DNA from: Oceanospirillum sp964342385
GTDB lineage: Bacteria > Pseudomonadota > Gammaproteobacteria > Pseudomonadales > Halomonadaceae
Length of the DNA: 64,000 nucleotides
Reading direction: 5' to 3'
NCBI GenBank assembly: GCA_964342385.1
Contig: CAYFGP010000006.1
Span: 1 to 64,000 of the forward strand
Shown here: piece by piece, positions 61,657 to 64,000 of the stretch
How the letters are laid out: each line of letters opens with the position of its first letter
How positions within the stretch are numbered: the stretch's first letter is position 1
Made by a program: the position numbers and the translations under genes
Notes under the pieces: model-generated
Told to the model about the DNA's origin: nothing
Database searches by the model: none
Seen by the model: only the letters and a program-made list of their open reading frames with translations

Positions 61657-62505
61657 ATGTCTTTACCCAGCTATTGCACTCCACTGGAAAAACTCGGCTT
61701 TTACACCTTCCGCTTCTTCTGTGCGGCGGTACTGCTATTTTTGATTATTCCGGTGCTGATCATTATCCCACTGTCCTTTAATGCCGAGCCCTACTTCTCC
61801 TTTACTGAGGGCATGTTAACCCTGAATCTGGAGGCATTTTCCCTGCGCTGGTATCAGGATATGGTGAGCAACCCCCAGTGGGTTAACGCGCTGAAGAACA
61901 GTGTCGTAATCGCCACTGCTTCCACCTTTATTGCGACTACTCTCGGCACTGTGGCTGCACTGGGCCTGTCGCGCCACAATATGCCACTGCGCAATCTGGT
62001 GATGGCGGTTCTGATCTCACCGATGATCGTACCTGTGATTATTGCCGCAGCCGGGATGTACTTCTTCTATACGGAGCTGAATCTGGCACAAACCTTCTGG
62101 GGCGTGATTCTGGCCCATGCGGTATTGGGCACACCGTTTGTGGTGATCACCGTTACGGCCACGTTGGCCGGATTCGATAACAGCCTGGTGCGGGCCGCTC
62201 ATAATCTGGGTGCATCCCCCACCTATACCTTCTTTAAAGTCACCATGCCCCTGATTCGTCCCGGTGTGATCTCCGGCGGTTTGTTCTCCTTTGGTACATC
62301 GTTTGATGAAGTCGTTGTGGTGATGTTTATTACCAATGTGGAGCAACGCACCGTGCCCCGTCAGATGTGGTCCGGTATTCGTGAACAGATCAGCCCGACG
62401 ATTTTGGCCGTAGCAACACTATTAGTGGTTTTCTCGGTACTGCTGCTGATTGCCCTGGAACTGCTGCGCCGTCGTAATGCCAGAATGCGAGGCATTCGAG
62501 AGTGA
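61657..62505 (+). CDS. ABC transporter permease (PotC-type)
   Basis: 282 residues with six predicted membrane helices (first FFCAAVLLFLIIPVLIIIPL near residues 20-42). The coupling loop LVRAAHNLGASPTYTFFKVT is the EAA motif. NAEPYFSFTEG and FSLRWYQDM are typical of the PotC-type family. GAGG lies eight bases before the ATG and the gene starts five bases after the other permease. Last gene of the transporter operon. Confidence 0.93.
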   Translation: MSLPSYCTPLEKLGFYTFRFFCAAVLLFLIIPVLIIIPLSFNAEPYFSFTEGMLTLNLEAFSLRWYQDMVSNPQWVNALKNSVVIATASTFIATTLGTVAALGLSRHNMPLRNLVMAVLISPMIVPVIIAAAGMYFFYTELNLAQTFWGVILAHAVLGTPFVVITVTATLAGFDNSLVRAAHNLGASPTYTFFKVTMPLIRPGVISGGLFSFGTSFDEVVVVMFITNVEQRTVPRQMWSGIREQISPTILAVATLLVVFSVLLLIALELLRRRNARMRGIRE

Positions 62506-62864
62506 TAACCAAAAGACAGCTTGTTAAAAGAGATTAAACGGTGATCGTTAGAAGGAAATTGTTGCTGTAGCACTGTCGTTACACGTCGAGACCTCTGGTT
62601 TCATCAGGATCTCCATCACCTGCTTGCCAGAGTTGGCTGCCTTCGGGCAGCCTTTTTTGCACCAGTCCATCTGATATATGGATATGACATAAGGCCATCA
62701 TGACAGTAGCCGCTTATTATTCCAATCGAACCGTTGACCACCCAGTCTGTCATCTAGCTATGGCAAGGTTTCGTCCTAAAGCAATTTTCTCATGCACTTG
62801 GATAAATGTTTTAAAGAATGTGTTTTCGATAGAGTGGGCTTAGATAGGATGAGGCACTGCGGTA
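62506..62864. other. intergenic region after the transporter operon
   Basis: 359 bases: a strong terminator at 62635-62658 and then the promoter region of the DUF4442 gene. No further reading frame or repeat seen. Confidence 0.5.
62635..62658 (+). terminator. Rho-independent terminator with TTCG loop
   Basis: GGCTGCC-TTCG-GGCAGCC followed by six Ts, 130 bases past the last permease gene. Confidence 0.95.
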
Positions 62865-63380
62865 ATGAGATTTAGAGCATGGTTATTAAAATGGGGTGTG
62901 AGTCTCTGGCCACCACTATTGGGCGCAGGGATTCGAGTTGAACAGCTGGACAGTGATTTTAAATTTGCTCGAGTGCGAATGAAACTCCGCTGGTTTAACC
63001 AGAATCATATGGGCAAGCATTTTGGTGGCTCCCTTTATGCGATGACTGATCCCTTTTATGTCCTGATGGTATCGGAAAGGCTTGGTAAGGATTATGTAGT
63101 TTGGGACAAGACGGCGTCTATCGACTATATAAAACCCGGTGATTCTACTGTATGGGCTGAGTTTCGCTTGCCTCAGGGCTTTCTGGATAAAGTAAAAGCC
63201 AATACCCAAAATGGTGCGAAGTACCTGCCCGAATTTGATGTGTTGATTAAGAATGACTCAGGGGATGTGGTGGCGCGAGTTAAGAGAACCATCTATATCC
63301 GGCGCAAACAGAGCCTGCACAAGACTCAAGCTGCGCCGGAGAACAAACAAGGTCAGATAATAGACTCGGCCATATCCTGA
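62865..63380 (+). CDS. DUF4442 thioesterase-like protein
   Basis: 171 residues with a hot-dog-fold pattern: FKFARVRMKLRWFNQNHMGK, HFGGSLYAMTDPFYVLMVSE, VWDKTASIDYIKPGDSTVWA and VARVKRTIYIRR. This is the DUF4442 group, related to acyl-CoA thioesterases. The central HxGGSLYAM stretch aligns with the substrate helix of that fold. The substrate is unknown. It overlaps the convergent ABC ATPase gene by 28 bases at the 3' ends. Confidence 0.82.
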   Translation: MRFRAWLLKWGVSLWPPLLGAGIRVEQLDSDFKFARVRMKLRWFNQNHMGKHFGGSLYAMTDPFYVLMVSERLGKDYVVWDKTASIDYIKPGDSTVWAEFRLPQGFLDKVKANTQNGAKYLPEFDVLIKNDSGDVVARVKRTIYIRRKQSLHKTQAAPENKQGQIIDSAIS

Positions 63381-64000
63381 TCGTGTTGTTTAAACAGAAT
63401 CAGGTGATCCGCTTTTACCTGGATTCGAACTTCGTCACCTACAGCGTATTCCGCATGGCTGTTAAACAGGGACTCCACAATCAGGCCTGAAGGCAGTCTT
63501 AAACGATACAGAATAGAAGAACCGGCAAAGGTGGATTGTTCAACAATAGCTTTAATGCTGCCCTCCGGGCATTCCACAATATCATCCGGGCGCAGCAAGA
63601 CATCAACCTTGGTGCCGTCATCCCACGGATAAGCGCGATTGCCGGAAATTGGGCCAATTTCGGTATTCACACGGTCATGGCCTGATAGCGTACCGGGAAT
63701 AAAATAACCCTGACCGACAAAGTTCGCGACAAAGCGGTTACGGGGTTCGTGGTACAGATTATATGGCGTATCCCACTGCTGCAGATGGCCCTGATTTAAA
63801 ACACCGACATAATCCGCCATAGCAAAGGCTTCGGTTTGATCATGGGTCACCAGTACACCGCTGATACCCAGACTCTTCAGGATACGGCGCACTTCCAAAC
63901 CCAGGTGTTTTCTTAGTTCGAAATCCAGGTTGGAAAAAGGCTCATCCAACAGGATCATCTGTGGACGTGGCGCCAGTGCCCGCGCCAATGCTACCCTTTG
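63353..64000 (-). CDS. ABC transporter ATP-binding protein (partial, FbpC-like)
   Basis: The C-terminal ~215 residues of an ATPase whose 5' part lies beyond the window. The visible part opens with QRVALARAL, the end of the signature motif, then Walker B MILLDEPFSNLDFELRKHLG, the switch His in LVTHDQTEAFAMAD, and a TOBE-type C terminus (VDVLLRPDDIVECPEGSIKA, VRIQVKADHLILFK). The sequence resembles Fe(III)-type (FbpC/AfuC) importers; the permease and binding protein would lie outside. The frame has no break to the window edge. Confidence 0.88.
   Translation of the reverse strand, partial: QRVALARALAPRPQMILLDEPFSNLDFELRKHLGLEVRRILKSLGISGVLVTHDQTEAFAMADYVGVLNQGHLQQWDTPYNLYHEPRNRFVANFVGQGYFIPGTLSGHDRVNTEIGPISGNRAYPWDDGTKVDVLLRPDDIVECPEGSIKAIVEQSTFAGSSILYRLRLPSGLIVESLFNSHAEYAVGDEVRIQVKADHLILFKQHDQDMAESII

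Noticed and set aside
1..64000. tRNA, rRNA, replication origin or prophage attachment sites
   Set aside because: Looked for cloverleaf-like segments, rRNA blocks, DnaA-box clusters and integrase genes; none seen.

Overview
The window reads as chromosomal DNA of a marine or halotolerant gammaproteobacterium of the Oceanospirillales/Pseudomonadales type; the genus cannot be fixed from sequence alone. Pointers are the block S-methyl-5'-thioinosine phosphorylase, hpt, nagZ, L,D-transpeptidase, psrA, lexA, two small hypotheticals and topA, which resembles the Pseudomonas lexA-psrA-nagZ-topA neighbourhood; a full ectoine operon with its own aspartokinase; and polyamine-type ABC transporters. One 100-N assembly gap lies at 12523-12622.

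Layout. 1-3.6 kb: a gene remnant, a secreted hypothetical protein and a chemoreceptor. 3.6-10.4 kb: histidine utilisation (hutG-hutI on the minus strand, hutC-hutU-hutH on the plus strand) around an operator-rich divergent promoter; no histidine transporter is present. 10.5-20 kb: accessory genes (Rpn nuclease, Tat-exported nitroreductase with divergent MarR, a frameshifted periplasmic chorismate mutase, a LysM/GH18 protein, a PPOX flavoprotein, DUF4240, an orphan YefM antitoxin, two unknowns), rich in interspersed repeats. 20.3-29.2 kb: purine salvage, cell-wall recycling and SOS/fatty-acid regulators up to topA. 29.9-32.5 kb: gap and pyk. 33-38 kb: ectABC-ask and a MarR regulator of EctR type. 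38.1-39.3 kb: rlmG.

39.4-47.5 kb and 57.9-62.5 kb together form a 4-hydroxyproline catabolic system: GntR regulator, alpha-ketoglutaric semialdehyde dehydrogenase, hydroxyproline 2-epimerase, FAD D-hydroxyproline dehydrogenase, solute-binding protein, pyrroline-2-carboxylate reductase, then at 58 kb a DapA-type deaminase and the ATPase and two permeases of an ABC importer. Both halves carry the same 17-bp palindrome TTGTATA-N3-TATACAA, so they look like one regulon split by roughly 10 kb of other genes.

The most interesting part lies inside that split (50.7-57.4 kb): a 764-residue VioB-like ferritin-fold protein with a cysteine/glycine-rich C-terminal segment, a DUF692 (MbnB/BufB/TglH type) iron enzyme, its DUF2063 partner, a PsiD-like pyruvoyl decarboxylase that also ends in a Cys cluster, and a 58-residue two-helix membrane protein, followed by a three-repeat CRISPR-like array without cas genes. 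This resembles a RiPP-type peptide-modification system in which the substrate segment is built into a large enzyme-like protein; I know of no described system with this composition.

The repeat landscape is also notable: a ~92-bp palindromic element in five near-complete copies plus fragments (one with eight tandem heptamers inside), a 331-bp MITE with 27-bp terminal inverted repeats, and an in-frame 18-bp repeat that runs into the assembly gap.
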